A stretch of 64,000 nt of DNA from Leptidea sinapis (taxonomy: Eukaryota > Arthropoda > Insecta > Lepidoptera > Pieridae). A model generated the notes under the pieces. It was not told the origin of the DNA. It saw only the letters and a list, made by a program, of their open reading frames with translations, and did no database searches. Below are positions 19,702 to 32,240 of this stretch, one piece after another. Each line of letters starts with the position of its first letter. The first letter of the stretch is position 1. Where the stretch lies: positions 6,200,001-6,264,000 of the forward strand of contig NC_066301.1 in assembly GCF_905404315.1 (NCBI RefSeq), read 5' to 3'. The position numbers and the translations under genes are program-made.

Positions 19702-20704
19702 TCACTCCACTTAATTGTGCCTAAATGAACCATAAAACCCCTTTTTTTTAAATGTAGCTCTAAAATATAATTATAAATTAAAATATGAGAAAAAATAGAG
19801 TTTCTAATTTTATTAAAAAAAATATAAACTGTTAATCAAACTGATATTAATTAATCCTTGAAAGTTGTATATTTCCTCAAAAAGTTTTGTTAAATGATTT
19901 AATTTTTTTTAAATCTCTTTATATTTAATTAAAACAATAATGTATGATTAGCTATAATTCACAATAAAAATTATTAAACTATACAGATTATATAAAATAA
20001 GTCCTGTTTAACGTGACGTCTGACAGACTCCACATCAGTGAAATATTTCCACCAAAGTCACCTCAGTTGCGTTAAGTTAAAATTATTGTTACCTATTTAT
20101 TATTTCTACTCTTAAAGTTTTATAAATAAGGACTCCAAACTTTATTGCATGAAAAACTATATTTAGCGTTTGAGAGTTTCTTGCGCCGCTTCTTTTCTCT
20201 CAGAGCGCCATTATATTACAATTATAATTTTATAGGTTCCATCATGAAAATATTACGTGAAACTTCTTTGTGCCTATGTGTGTTTTTATTATTGAATTTT
20301 TAAACAGTCAAAAGGATATTTCCGTATTACTTGTACTTATCATTCATTTTTTTAACTCTAGAGATTGATTCAGGGCTATTCCTGTATACGGATAAGCACC
20401 TAGCTTTAGGACTTTGTTGATTTGTTCAGTGTTTCTCGAGTCCATCTTTTTTCATCGTCATCATCGATCATTAGAATTAAATTAAAAAAAAAAATACAAT
20501 TTCAAACGGGAAAAGTAAATCTTTTTATTATTTTTCTGTATTCAAAAATAATATTTTACTTAATAACAACTATTTAAGATTGAACTATATTCTTGTATAG
20601 CAAACCCTTTTCAATAAATTTTCTCAACAAATTTTGCCTATCTGTAGGTTCAAAAACTTTTAGAGGGTTAAACTAGGTCAGAGTAGTAGTGTGAACTGAA
20701 TATG
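19702..20704. other. AT-rich spacer with one LINE 3'-UTR scrap
   Basis: No gene seen. At 20167-20215 a GCGCCGCTTCTTTTCTCTCA segment matches the 3'-UTR repeat also present at 49435-49475 and, inverted, at 57925-57960. Confidence 0.5.
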
Positions 20705-23085
20705 CCTCAAGGTGTGTCGTGCGAAGGTGGAATTCGGCGGCGGGAATCAGGTTAAACAGCTCTTCGGAACACTCCCCGTGATAAATGCGGTAGAAGACAC
20801 ACAATGAAGCGACGTCTCTACGCAAGGCCAAGTGATCTAGCCATTCACAGAGCACTGGGTCCCCGACAATTCGAGCTGCTCTGCGTTGCACGCGGTCAAA
20901 TGGATCGAGCTGATACTGGGGTGCGCCAGACCAGAGATGACAGCAATACACCATGTGTGGCCGGACCTGCGCTTTGTACAGCGCTAGAATGTGGGCCGGC
21001 TTGAAGTATTGCTTGCCGTGCTCTATTAATGATGCCCAGTTTCTTTGAAGCCAATTTGGCTTTGCCCTCCACATGGCCACGAAATTGGCAATCGCTCGAG
21101 ATTTCGAGACCCAGTATTCCGATACTAGGAGAGGCTTTAAGGGAAGTGTTGTCGAAGAGCGGTGATACGACAAATGGGGTTTTTTTAGTAGTAAACGCGT
21201 AAACTTGTGTCTTCTGGGGGTTAAATTGGACAAGGTTCAATTTACCTCATTCCGCGACCTTCTCGAGAGAGGACTCGATAGAAGACACAACTTTCTCCCT
21301 GCACTGGTCGACGATTTCCTGAGAGAAACCTGCATGGCCCGTGTATACGGCATCACCAGTGCTGTCATCCGCATAGCAATGTATGTTGGAGGTATCCAAC
21401 ATATCATTGATATGCAGAAGAAACAGCGTAGGAGATAGCACACAGCCTTGGGGCACTCCAGCATTCACAGGCTTCGGGTTCGAGAAATATCCGTCGACAA
21501 GGACCTGTATGCTGCGCCCAGTGAGGAAGCTGGAAGTCCACTTGCACAAGCTCTCGGGAAGCCCAAATGATGAAAGTTTTGAGAGGAGTGCCTTGTGCCA
21601 TACACGATCAAAGGCCTTCGCTATATCCAGGCTAACCGCCAGGCCTTCACCCTTGCTTTCAATAGCCACCGCCCATCTATGTGTTAGGTATACCAGAAGA
21701 TCTCCTGCAGACCGACCATGGCAAAAGCCGTATTGTCGGTCGTTGATCAACTGGTGACCTTCTAGATATACCAAGAGCTGGTGGCTAATAATGCTCTCCA
21801 TGAGTTTGGAGAGCAAGGAGGTAATAGCAATAGGCCTGTAGTTTGCCGGATCCGAACTGTCTCCTTTTTTTTGGATCGGATGGACAAGGGCTGACTTCCA
21901 TGAGTCAGGGACTACGCCTTTTGAATAAGAGTGCCGGAATAAACGCGTTAGCACCGGCGTAAACTCAGGGGCACACGTTCTAAGCACGATTGGATTTCTC
22001 CAATCGTGCTTAGAACGAGTGCCCCTCGTGTGTGTGTGGCATTTCTGCCATCCGGCCCGCTCGACTTCCTGACGTCCAACGAAAACAGAGCTCGCCTAAC
22101 AGTGTTCTGTCTGAACTGTACTTCAGGCATAGAGCTCTGACACCGCGGGATTGACGGCGGTGCTTTTCCGTTGTCGTCAAGAGTCGAGTTGGAGGCAAAA
22201 AGAGCGCAAAGGATATCAGCTTTCTCTTTTGCCGTATGGGCCAGGGTGTCATTTCTCATGTGTAACGGCGGCAGGGAAGGCTGGTTGAAGTTACCAAGAG
22301 CAGCTTTCGACAACGATCAGAACTTGCGTGTTCCGGTCGGGTAACTGGAAAGATGCTCGCCGATTTTGACGACGTGCTTCGACTTCGCACGGGCGATTTG
22401 CCGCTTAAAAAATCTAGAGGCACGGTTATATTTCCTCTTAAGAACTTTGCAGTTCGTATCCTTTGTGCCCAGCGCCGCAACCCAAGCTTGATACGCCTGT
22501 TTTTTGCAGTCAGATGCTACTTTAACTGACGCATCGAACCAGGGCTGTGATCTGCTATCAGTTGGTACTGCAACGGCGCAGGCGCTAGGATCATCCGAAG
22601 GGAAACAAACCTTGCCCCAAGGGTAGGATGCAAAAAAGGAACGCATCCTATCCCAATCTGCTGACTTGTAGTGCCAAACGCGGCGAGTCGCTGGTGGTCT
22701 GCGACGTTGGCATCGGATAGGCACTACACTCCTGACCAGGCAATGGTCGGACGTTCCGAGAGGGGCGTCGACAAAGACCTGATAACCATCGGGATGTGTG
22801 GTCAGCAGAAGATCCAATAAGGATGGCATGTGGCTACCCGCATCCGGGAGCCGCGTTAGCGACTCAACCAATTGGGACAGACCATACGCCAATGCATAAT
22901 TATGCACAGATCGCCCTGCATAGTCTGTGGTGCGTGATCCAAGCCATTCCGCATTGTGCCCGTTGAAATCACCCAAGACTACGATTTCAGTTTCAATCAA
23001 AAACGGAAAACTGGCTGATTTTGCCTTGAGGCTGAAAACAGCTTCTACATCTCTTGAGCGATTGCGAATTGCGATGGCCCACTAC
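20705..23085 (-). pseudogene. Jockey-like LINE, copy A (endonuclease and RT, broken)
   Basis: Minus-strand remnants in order: end of an APE endonuclease (VVLGDFNGHNAEWLGSRTTD, then LGTSDHCLV, with catalytic residues); linker; RT with SSGPDG, PIQKKGDSSDPANYRPIAIT, QYGFCHGRSAGDLL, VSLDIAKAFDRVWHKALLSK, NAGVPQGCVLSPTLF and HCYADDSTGDA; then the thumb and tail (QVRPHMVYCCHLWSGAPQYQ, RRAARIVGD). Several frameshifts separate the blocks, an inserted piece of about 30 bp disrupts the region near 22000, and the 3' end is missing beyond about 20705. The catalytic YADD box is still intact. It aligns throughout with copy B at 54474-56870. Family assignment to jockey/CR1-type is by overall resemblance. 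Confidence 0.85.
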
Positions 23086-24429
23086 TAGGTAATTAACAAT
23101 CGTTAAAATCACTACTAGACTTAGAGTAACAGTAGAAGTAAATTTACAGTGAAACCCACAATCATTAATAAGGAGGATTTTTAATTAATAATAACTGTAA
23201 TTGTTGCAAGGCCTACAAGATTTCTTTGAAATTAAAAAAATAAAATCTTAAAATCAAAAAGTCTTTTACTATGGAAAGCTTTAAACACTGAAAGTCGAAT
23301 TAACGATCAATTAATTACAGCAAAGTCACTGTTTAACTACCGTTTAAATTCAAGACATTCTCTTTCTAATAAGGCAAATAAGTATCTACGGTAATGTCAG
23401 ACGATTAAGAGTTACAGTAAGGGTCAGCGTTGGCTGGACTTTATTACAACTTGAACTTAAAACAAAAGTGTTATACGCTATTTCCCTATATCTAAAAAAA
23501 GAAATCCTTATCTTATAAAATATTTCTCAACTGTCTGTGCATTTTTCAAGTTCTTGTATCTCGGGATCACGTGTAGGAATCTTTAAAAGAAATCAAGTTT
23601 CTAAGTCTATCCAATAATAATATTAATAATACATTGACACACTTTTATACAATTAATTATCTTGCCCTTAACTTGACATAGCCTGTACTATGGGTAAAAG
23701 ACGATTTATTTAACACAATATATTTACTTAAACATACATAAATACACATATTCACAAATTCATACCCAATTAAGCCTAATATTGAATACCGCAGGTAAAT
23801 CAAACCGTACGTCACATATACACATAAAAATAATATCAATTTATTTGTTTAAATAGAAAATACGAATTAAGTCTTCCATATTGCCATACAAATTAAAAAC
23901 ATAAAATGTTTCGTGGGAAAGTAAAAGTAATAATTTTTGGTGAATGAGTATTAAAATAACTGAAATTGTAATACTAAATAAATTTTAAGCGTCTTTATCG
24001 AATGACGGAACTCAAAAAGTAAATGAAAAGCAAAGTTTAAATTTTACCAAATATTACCAGTTTTACCTTCACGATCATATAACTTTATATTGCTCAAATT
24101 CTTTGTCACTGCCTTAAGTTCTGGAAATGTTCGTGTGTGAATCACAAAATCCTAATAACTATACAAAAGTTTTCAACTTTCCTTTTACAGTCTCGCTAGT
24201 GCAGTTTATCGCTGTAATTTGAATGTTATAATTGTTGAGAAAGTTGTGACACATTGCTCAGTGGATAACGAAGTTTTATCATACATAGATCAAAATAGTC
24301 CTATGACGGTTGGCAACTTTTTTATGATTTCTTTTCGTATTATATTTACAGTCAGACGACCAATATAGTAACTTTTTGATAGGTAATTACATCATCTGTT
24401 TTTAAATAACAAGTGTGTTATGATCTTCA
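23086..24429. other. AT-rich spacer, nothing recognised
   Basis: No open frame with a family motif, no RNA gene and no clear inverted repeat seen. Confidence 0.5.
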
Positions 24430-24600
24430 TCATCACTTCAGTCGAAAGCCCTCTGCTAAAAAAAGGCCTCCCCGAAAGATGTCCACGATGATCTGTCCTG
24501 CGCTGCCCTCACTCAACCTATTCCGGCGATCTTGACCAGATCATTGGTCCATGTTGGAGGGGTCCTACCAACTCTGGGTCTTGAGATGGACATAGACAAC
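24430..24600 (-). repeat. LINE 3'-tail fragment
   Basis: In minus sense it contains the segments GGTCCATGTTGG-type, GATCTGGTCAAGATCGCCGG and AGGCCTTTTTTTAGCAGAGG, ending in a TGATGATGAAG tail. The same tail family is present at 28455-28730 (minus), 30490-31032 (plus) and 63665-63850 (plus). These are 3' ends of a LINE whose RT C-terminus reads KWQWAGHI. Confidence 0.7.
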
Positions 24601-25371
24601 AGTTAGATCATGTCTAATGTACATTTCGCACCTACTCCCGTAACAGTTGGGAAATGCGCACTCAAAATTGTTCACAAGTACGTCTACCCCGTATAGTTTA
24701 TAATCCAGTTTGGCAGGTACAATTTCGCGAAAGAGGTCACTCGTCGAAATCAACTCGGCGTGGCAGCGTTCGGTAAGCTCAGTAAAATTGTCTCGTTTCA
24801 AATAGTAGTGTCTCAAGACGAAGGTTATTAACCAGTATTTTAGATGGCTATTCTGGTAAAGGAGATGAGGAGATTCGTAGGGAACTAAAGTCACCGACAT
24901 AGACTGGATGATTGTCAAGCCGACGTAGCAGTGGGCAGGGCACATAATTTGAAGGAACTATCGTTGTTGGGACAGTAAAGTTCACCAATGCCACGTACAT
25001 ACATACTTTACATAGTTATTATTTTATTATGGGGCAAAAGATTGTGTTAATGATATTCACATTGTAAAATGGAAATAACTTCATTACTTATTTATACCAG
25101 TGGAAAGCTCCATAGTCCAGAATTTCGAGTACCAACCTACATAGCAGTGCTTTTTCAGAAATGTAATTTTTATTATTATTATGTTTCGGTATGATAGCTG
25201 CTATACCTAGAGTAGAATCCGAATTTTACTAGTACCTCAACGGAACCCAAGCAGCTTGCGAGATAGTTTATATTTAAGGGGTAGGTTTATACTTCCATCA
25301 AATTTTCATTCAAGAAACAAAAATCAAACTTAGTATTGATAGTCAAAGCACATGAAATATTTTTGGCGACC
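24601..25371. other. Spacer with a small inverted LINE-tail scrap
   Basis: A 126-codon minus-strand frame (24945-24565) shows no family motif and is probably chance. At about 24925-24947 the plus strand carries AGTGGGCAGGGCACAT, the 5' end of the LINE-tail repeat, inverted relative to the piece at 24430-24600. Confidence 0.4.
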
Positions 25372-25551
25372 TATGGTAATTGAAAGGTTCTTGAAAAACC
25401 CAAAAATTCTGGGCAGCACTACAATTGCGCTTGTCACTTTGAGACATATGTCAAGTCTCATTTGCCCAGGCACAAAATTCACGGCACAAAAAGGTGCCGT
25501 TGTTGTATCCATAATCTAGCCGGCATCCTGTGCAAAGGAGTCTCCCACTGT
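25372..25551 (-). mobile_element. SINE-like repeat, copy 2 (partial)
   Basis: The A-tail half is missing. It begins inside the hairpin region (CTTGAAAAACCCAAAAATTC) and ends at the family start (GGAGTCTCCCACTG on plus). Confidence 0.8.
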
Positions 25552-25939
25552 TAAATTTTGTTGTTGTATCGTCATTATTATTTTATTCCGTCTATATTTA
25601 TTTATTTGTAGCCTTATTATATTAATAATTTGGCAGAGACTTGCAAACAAATGGTTGAGTGAGTAACAGTGCATGTAAAGGGATAGTTCCACTGCGGCGA
25701 AATGAATCTGCCAAACAGCTTTGTAAATAGAAGCATTTAGCTAATTAGCATTTAATTAATTAAACAACAGCTCGGGAGTATAGACCGCGGGCTTATTTAG
25801 TGCCTTTTATGTTCAACTAATTAGTTATAATGGTAATTTTAGTCTGTATTAGTTTTACAAATACTGGTTTATAAAAGTTATTATGATGATCTAGCTGAAT
25901 GATGTCCACAATGGGATTAGGGCCAACCCTAATGATAGA
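25552..25939. other. AT-rich spacer, nothing recognised
   Basis: No gene or repeat motif identified. Confidence 0.4.
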
Positions 25940-26240
25940 CCAGTCATTTTTACTTTACAGGAAGACAAACAAGCTGCAAGCCTGATGGTAAGTCATCATC
26001 GCCTTCTGCATTCTCCTTCCTCAACACAGGTATCAAAGAGAGAACGAGAAGATAGAACTTTATAAATTCTCCGCTCCCCTGGGCCCTACGGGCCAAGTGT
26101 CTCGACACCAAACGGCACAAAGATGTAAGACTCACTGAGACCGACATAGTTGCGACGTTCTGTCTTCGGCAGTTGAAGCAGCAGCCCCAGCACCAATTCA
26201 GGTAGCCATAGTTTCATCGCATTAATTCGTATGTTATAAT
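25940..26240 (-). pseudogene. LINE C-terminal domain scrap (same family as 37264-37735)
   Basis: Minus-strand pieces in shifting frames match the domain at 37264-37735: a GAAASTAEDR stretch and then a VWCRDTWPVGP-type stretch, which in the other copy reads SFDVETLGPWGPEARR. It is short and carries stops. It is recognisable only by comparison with the second copy. Confidence 0.55.
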
Positions 26241-27499
26241 AATTTATGTCACTGTTCTATCAGATATATTAATTATGGATGCTTAAAAGCTGTAAGTAAA
26301 ATGTTCGTGGTATTGATAGCTATCATTCGTATTGTGAAAAGTAAAATCCAGACGAGACTCCTTCTTTCTTTTCATTTGTCAAATAAATAAGATTCAATAG
26401 TCCGGGCGAGCAATGTGATGTAACGTGATTGGAATTCTGGAAGCTTTATTGGATACACCGACAAGTTTGAAGCTTTAAGCGAAATCCTGCCGATTAGATC
26501 CGAACAAAGCATGGATCTAATTATATTGCTTTGTAATGAATGCCAAGAGAATAGACAGCCCTTATAATGACTTTACTGATTTGCAAATGAAATAATAAAT
26601 ATATTGCATCTAGCACAAAAATACTCTTGCCAATAAGTTTAATGAGATGTATTCAAATATTTGTTATATTTTGTGTATAAACTTCTTCCATTATTTCTTG
26701 AAAACAAATCAGTTAGCTCGGATATGGCAAACAGGGATAAGACAGGATGAAATTTACTTATTGGAGATAATCTCTTTAGGTAAAATAAATTTTCTTTGAT
26801 TAAAGATATAGATATAGATTCAAAATATGCAGACAAAATATTTTGCTTCCGAAATCATCTCTCGGTATCATTTGCATTGGTAGTGAAATCACCGCACCAT
26901 TCTTCCAATCTAGTGTACCACACCTGATGTCTTCGGAAGACTGAAGCTAAATTCTCCAATATTTATAACATTACTAGTACAGTGTACAGTGTACACGGAT
27001 AAGTGACTTTTCGTTAAAATAGCTTCAAATAACTATGGTGTTATTTATCAATAATTATAAAACAATAACCGAAGCATTTTAATTTCACATACCCAAGTAA
27101 ACAAAAAATAATAAAAAAAAATATAAGGTACTCGAAGTGATATAACCGCGTTTAATATATCGCCTCACACCAGCCAATAATTAGTGATATAATCATAAAT
27201 ATATTTTCTCTCCTGCACCTCAAAGGCGGTATTAAATATCGGCTGTATCGCCCCATGGTACAAATACCTAGGACATAATACTATGAAAATAACTAAAGTA
27301 AAATAGTCGAGCCGAATCTAGGTCAGTAATTGTTTAATCTTTTCATCTGCATATGCTGCAAAACTAAGTCTGTTAGCCAATCGCGATAGGCAATAGTCAT
27401 CCGGCAAGGGATTAGCACTTGTAACGTTTCTAGTTCGGGATGAAAATGTCTATTTTACTATTTTATGATCCTTATAACGACGTGTGCAAATAGTATTTT
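26241..27499. other. AT-rich spacer, nothing recognised
   Basis: No coding motif seen. A few short palindromic AT segments occur; none has clear element ends. Confidence 0.45.
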
Positions 27500-27835
27500 C
27501 TTTGATTAGCGCGAGTGTTACACGATTAAATAAAACACTTTTAAAGGATTATACCGCGTGTAATTGTAACTGTTTTTACATTAGATATTTGCGTAAAAGA
27601 TACATTTTTATTTTAGTTAACCCAACGTTTCAATACAAAGGGTACCAGATCTCGTTTTCAGTCCACCTTTAAAACTAATTGTAACTGTTTTTACATTAAA
27701 TATTTGCGTAAAAGATACATTTTTATTTTAGTTAACCCAACGTTTCAATACAAAGGGTACCAGATCTCGTTTTCAGTCCACCTTTAAAACAGTTACAATT
27801 ACACGCGTTTTCATCCTTTAAAAATGTTTTTTTAG
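27500..27835. mobile_element. MITE with internal 115-bp tandem duplication
   Basis: Outer arms are inverted: AAAGGATTATACCGCGTGTA followed by ATTGTAACTG at 27544-27573, and the complement of AAAGGATGAAAACGCGTGTA at about 27791-27825. Between them a 115-bp unit (27561-27675) is repeated almost identically (27676-27790); each unit contains the TTAACCCAACGTTTCAATAC block. Shorter relatives lie at 32080-32240 and 57275-57450. Confidence 0.75.
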
Positions 27836-28454
27836 ACATGTGCAAAACTCACAATGATCGTTTTAGTTTTCACGACGTTAATGTTAGTTAGGACTAGTTG
27901 ATTTATTCGTTTTTTTATTTTATAAAATATACATTTTTTGTATCGCTAACATGACGTTTCTGAAATAGTCTGATTGTGAACACTTCTTTTTAGTTTCGAT
28001 ATTCATTGCCTTGCACAAAATATCTCTCATCTTCATAGCAGATCTCTTATGCCTGCTATACTGTACTGACAACTAGATGTTAACAAAATGAAAAACATAA
28101 TTATTGCTCAAAACACTTCCTGGGTATAGTTACTATATTGTAGTACAACACTATACAAAATACAATTTATCATCGGTGTAAGTTTCACCAGCATGTCTTT
28201 CAACTGTACAATATGTCACTCTAACTAATGCATTCACACAATCCATTTGTCTAGATCACTTTAATACTAAACGGATTTAGAAAAATTCTAGTGCTATAAT
28301 ATATAATGTAAGAGTACGAATGAAAATATTACTAAGATAAATATATCGTATGGTGTGATATATTCTGTCATTCAAGTCATGAGAAAGACATGAGTGGCTT
28401 GGAAGTAGATAATGCTATTGATAGTTGAATTATAATGAATAATTTTTATCGTTA
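27836..28454. other. AT-rich spacer, nothing recognised
   Basis: No coding or repeat motif identified. Confidence 0.4.
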
Positions 28455-28730
28455 TGCCTACATCATAAGCTGGAAGACATCCACAACCGGACAAATACCT
28501 CCCCCAAAGATCTTCACGACGATCGGTCCTGCGCTACCCTCATGCAACCTAAACCAACCTTCCTTAAAGGCCGGCAACGCTCTTGTGATTCCTCTGGTGT
28601 TGCAGGAGAGTGTGGGCGGCGGTGATCACTTAACACCAGGTGACCCGTACGCTCGTTTGTCCTCCTATTACATAAAAAAAAAAAACTACTCCGGCGATCT
28701 TGACCAGATCGTCGGTCCATCTTGTAAAAC
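28455..28730 (-). repeat. LINE 3'-tail fragment split by another LINE tail
   Basis: Left part (28455-28551) and right part (about 28683-28730, CCGGCGATCTTGACCAGATC) form one tail of the family seen at 24430-24600. The jockey-like LINE tail at 28552-28682 sits inside it. Confidence 0.75.
28552..28682 (+). mobile_element. 5'-truncated jockey-like LINE 3' tail
   Basis: The plus strand reads the last part of the LINE ORF and the UTR, CTTAACACCAGGTGACCCGT and then CGTTTGTCCTCC, ending with an A-run (28674-28685). It matches the 3' end of copy B (54474-54600 on minus). Confidence 0.85.
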
Positions 28731-28795
28731 AAAATATCTTATTTTTTATTTGAATGTTTATTGTTTGAATATGATATAAATTGTAAAGGAAGCAT

Positions 28796-29070
28796 CACCA
28801 GTGCTCCTTTGCACAGGATGCCGGCTAGATTACGGGTACAACAACGGCGCCTATTTCTGCCGTGAAGCAGTAATGTGTAAGCATTATTGTGTTTCAGTCT
28901 GAAGGGCGCTGTAGCTAGTGAAATTACTGGGCAAACGAGACCTAACATCTTATGTATCAAGGAGACGAGCGCAATTGTGGTGCCGATCAGAAATTTTGGG
29001 AGATTCAAGGGCGTATCAATTACCATCAGAACATCCTGCTCGTCTCATCCCTTATTGTCATAAAAAAAAG
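28796..29070 (+). mobile_element. SINE-like repeat, copy 3
   Basis: Starts ACCAGTGCTCCTTTGCACAG and ends CTTATTGTCATAAAAAAAAG. Nearly complete, with some internal loss near 29010. Confidence 0.85.
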
Positions 29071-29877
29071 AAAGGGCATACTTTTATTCTCATAAAAATG
29101 TTGTGTAGAAGTTTCTGAAACTCCCAAACGTATTTATTAAGTATAATATCGGTTGGAAATCCTGGCCAATATAAATATTGTGCTTGCGATTCGAGATTGG
29201 ACAATATTATTATTATAGAAACCCAAAGTCTGAGAAGAATCATAACATTATGTCCAAGAAAGATTTCATATTTCTCATAAAATTAATACTTAGATAATAT
29301 ACATTAACTAATGCATTGTTTTTTATAGAAGTTTATTATATTTGTGTTATGGGTGTAGGTTTTGGTTGTTGATTGCGGATTGTATTTACAATGCGCGCGC
29401 GATGTGAAACGTGTCGTAGGGAAACAACATAATATAATAATAATTATGTGCTTCTCTTTCGTTGATAGTTCTTTAGTTGATACAGCATTTATTCTAATTT
29501 AAATTGCTGGGTCTTCTCTTTTTTTAAATAGTGTCCTTCTTATACTCAAGGCTCTGTCTTTTAAAAGATAATGTGGACTCGATCCAGCAAATACACTCTA
29601 ATGTTATTAATGTTGCCTACAAAATGTCAAAAAGGGCTTATTGCGCCTTTTATTTCTTAACTCACAGTTCATCAGAGTTAGATTAATAAAACAAATTTCA
29701 ATTTCTTTTCGTAACTAATTGCTTTATTTCAATAACAACTAAATGTATTTGAAATTTACTAAAGTAGGATAAACTAATCATCTTAATGTAATATTAATAT
29801 ATACCTAATATAAATAAATATCCGTTTGATTGAGCTGCTTACAATTTCATATCATTGGTTTCCAGCATTATGTTATA
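29071..29877. other. AT-rich spacer, nothing recognised
   Basis: No gene seen. A GCGCGCGC run lies at about 29392-29402. Confidence 0.4.
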
Positions 29878-30060
29878 ACTAGCTGCTGCCCACGTCGTCG
29901 TCCGCGTAGACTCTATAAGCAACAAAAATACTTTCTCTGCATCTAGCGTGCTAAGATGTAGCCTATATGTTGCCTCAATCGCTTTTCAAGATTCATGTAA
30001 AATATGAATTTAATCTATTCAGTAGTTTTGCGTTTTTGTTTTAAGAATATATAAAATTGA
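29878..30060 (-). mobile_element. Helitron-like repeat 3' end (fragment)
   Basis: The minus-strand end reads GCGGACGACGACGTGGGCAG and then CAGCTAGT, resembling the CTAGT ends at 46566 and 50115. Only the terminal part is recognisable. Confidence 0.4.
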
Positions 30061-30489
30061 GGCTGTTTATTAAGTGGCGGCAACAGTGACCCTATTTTGT
30101 AATGTAAGTACTTGGCCTTGCATCGTAAATGTAGGAGAAAATCCAGGCATAGTGAGGCTTTTGTCCGCCCCCAGAGAGAGAAAACGTTAACAGTAGCGTC
30201 TACATTGTGTCTAGAAATTATGTTGTGGATTAAATCTTGTCACGCCGCAGTCTGAACATAATGAGATCAGCGAAGATTCCCTTTCTTCATAATGTAGGTA
30301 TGTCTACAAAACTTTTATACCTTCCTAAATTAACAATGATTTGATATTTTCATCCGCATATCGTCAATAGAGGATCCACGATGCTTCTGGAACTCGTCTA
30401 TGACTTTTCGTGATGACCCTACGAGATCGCTGTATATACGCCGAATACCTTCAGTAGGTACCTGAGAGATCCTATTATATTAACTCCTT
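30061..30489. other. Spacer, nothing recognised
   Basis: No gene or repeat motif identified. Confidence 0.4.
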
Positions 30490-31032
30490 AAAATGATTGC
30501 GAAACTCAAGTGGCAGTGGGCAGGGCACATTGCTCCACGGATAGATGAAGGTGGAGCAGTAAATTCCTTGAATGGCGACCACGTGCCAGAAGACTCAGTG
30601 TTGGTAGCCCCCCACAAAAGCCATAATGAGGGCAGCGCAGAACCGATCGTCGTAGAGATCTTTGGGGAAGGCCTTTGTCCAGCAGTTGACGTCTTCCGGC
30701 TGATGATGAATTTTATGAAAATAAGGGACACGACGATTAGGACGTTCAGCTGATGGATATGCCCTGGCCATTACAATGAAATGCCGCGCAGGATTCTTGA
30801 AAAACCCAAAAATTCTGAGCGGCACCGCAATTGCGCTTGTCACCTTGAGACATAAAATTTTAACTCTTATTTGCCCTATGATTTCGCTAGTTATTGCCTT
30901 CAGACCGTATCTAGATAATATTTACACATTACTGCTTGACAGCAAAAATAGGCGCTGTTGTGGAACCCATAATCTAGCTGACATCTTGTGCAAAGGATCC
31001 TCCCACTGGTATATGGTGATGATGATGATGAC
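30490..31032 (+). repeat. LINE 3'-tail fragment with (GAT)n end, interrupted by a SINE-like copy
   Basis: The plus strand reads LKWQWAGHIAPRIDEG, then, out of frame, the GATCGTCGTAGAGATCTTTG and TCCAGCAGTTGACGTCTTCC blocks. The GATGATGA tail starts at about 30701, is interrupted by the SINE-like copy (30711-31010) and continues as TGATGATGATGATGACG (31016-31032). Confidence 0.75.
30711..31010 (-). mobile_element. SINE-like repeat, copy 4
   Basis: On plus it starts TTTTATGAAAATAAGGGACA and ends GATCCTCCCACTGGT, so it is complete at both ends. It lies inside the GAT-rich tail of a LINE fragment. Confidence 0.88.
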
Positions 31033-31449
31033 GTTCGTAAATCTCTTACTTTAATTTTATTATTAATAGTCAGTTATTTTAGATATAATAATCATTTTCG
31101 TTTAGTTTATTAACATCATCACTACCTTATTGGAGTACTAGTAACTGTTGTAAGCTGAAATGTTGAACAAGTCTTAAAACCTTACAAATATGTGTTAGAC
31201 ACTTAGTTTCCTAGAAATTCCTTCTCCTGCAATGTAACTTTATATGAGTAATAAAGTTGTTGGGCATTTTACAACAGTCGTAGCTAAGTTAGCTGTACAT
31301 GATAAGAATTTAGGGTAAAAACAAAGTTAACACGAGAAATGCAAAATAAAATAAGCAGAGAATATGCAAAATGAAGCAACTCAAATATTATAGTTTTTAT
31401 TTAAGCTACTAAGTTGCTTTTGTACCAATACGCATTATAATCTCGATAA
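31033..31449. other. AT-rich spacer, nothing recognised
   Basis: No gene or repeat motif identified. Confidence 0.4.
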
Positions 31450-31756
31450 CCAGTGGGAGGCTCCTTTGCACAGGATGCTGACTTGATTATGGGTACCACA
31501 TCAGCGCCTTTTTCTTCCGTGAAGCAGAAATGTGTAAGGATTATTGTGTTTCGTTCAGAAAGGCGCCGCTAGTGAAATTACTGGGCGAATAAAACCTAAC
31601 ATCTTATGTCTGTAGGTGACGAGTGCAACTGTATTGCCGCTTAGAATTTTTGAGTTTTCCAAGATTCCTGAGTGGCACTGCATTGTAATGGGCAGGGTGT
31701 ATCAATTACTATCAGCAGAACGTCCTGCTAGTCTTATCCCTTATTTTCATAAAAAA
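31450..31756 (+). mobile_element. SINE-like repeat, copy 5
   Basis: Full length: CCAGTGGGAGGCTCCTTTGC at the start and TTATTTTCATAAAAAA at the end. Confidence 0.9.
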
Positions 31757-32079
31757 TACATATTCAACAGACAACCTTAGAGGACTTTTAATATGAGTTG
31801 CGGCAACTCGCTAGTTCAGAGGGTATAAAATAACTTTACAATTTCGTATTGTACCTTGGGATATTGGGTCACAAATATGTGGGCATTGAGTTGATTTTGC
31901 TTCAACGAAAAAGAAAATTGAGTATCCGTCGTTATAACCGACTGCAAGAAAAAAATAAGTTTTTAAATTCTTATTATATTATTAGCAGTAAAAATTATAA
32001 ACACAATAAGAAAATAAACAAAATTATTATATATATTCTAGTATAGTATTTTCTTCGGATAAGTTACATGTTCTTTTTA

Positions 32080-32240
32080 ATTTAAGTTAAACCCACGTTT
32101 CAAGACAAAACGAAATCTGGAAAGGTTTTGAAACGTCGGGTTAACTAAAATGAAAATGTATATTTTCGGCGAAAATCTAATGCTAAGACACAGTCACAAT
32201 TACATGCGTTTTAATCCTTTAAATGCGTTTTATTCAAATA
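32080..32240. repeat. MITE relic (same family as 27500-27835)
   Basis: Contains TTGAAACGTCGGGTTAACTA and the ACATGCGTTTTAATCCTTTA end. A second, partly inverted ACCCACGTTTCAAGAC piece at about 32091-32106 makes a small hairpin with the first. Confidence 0.6.

Noticed and set aside
24565..24945. 126-codon minus-strand frame as a gene
   Set aside because: No recognisable domain, flanked and partly overlapped by LINE-tail scraps; probably chance.
28514..28732. Minus-strand 72-codon frame as a small protein
   Set aside because: It crosses the junction of two nested LINE tails, so it is a chance fusion.
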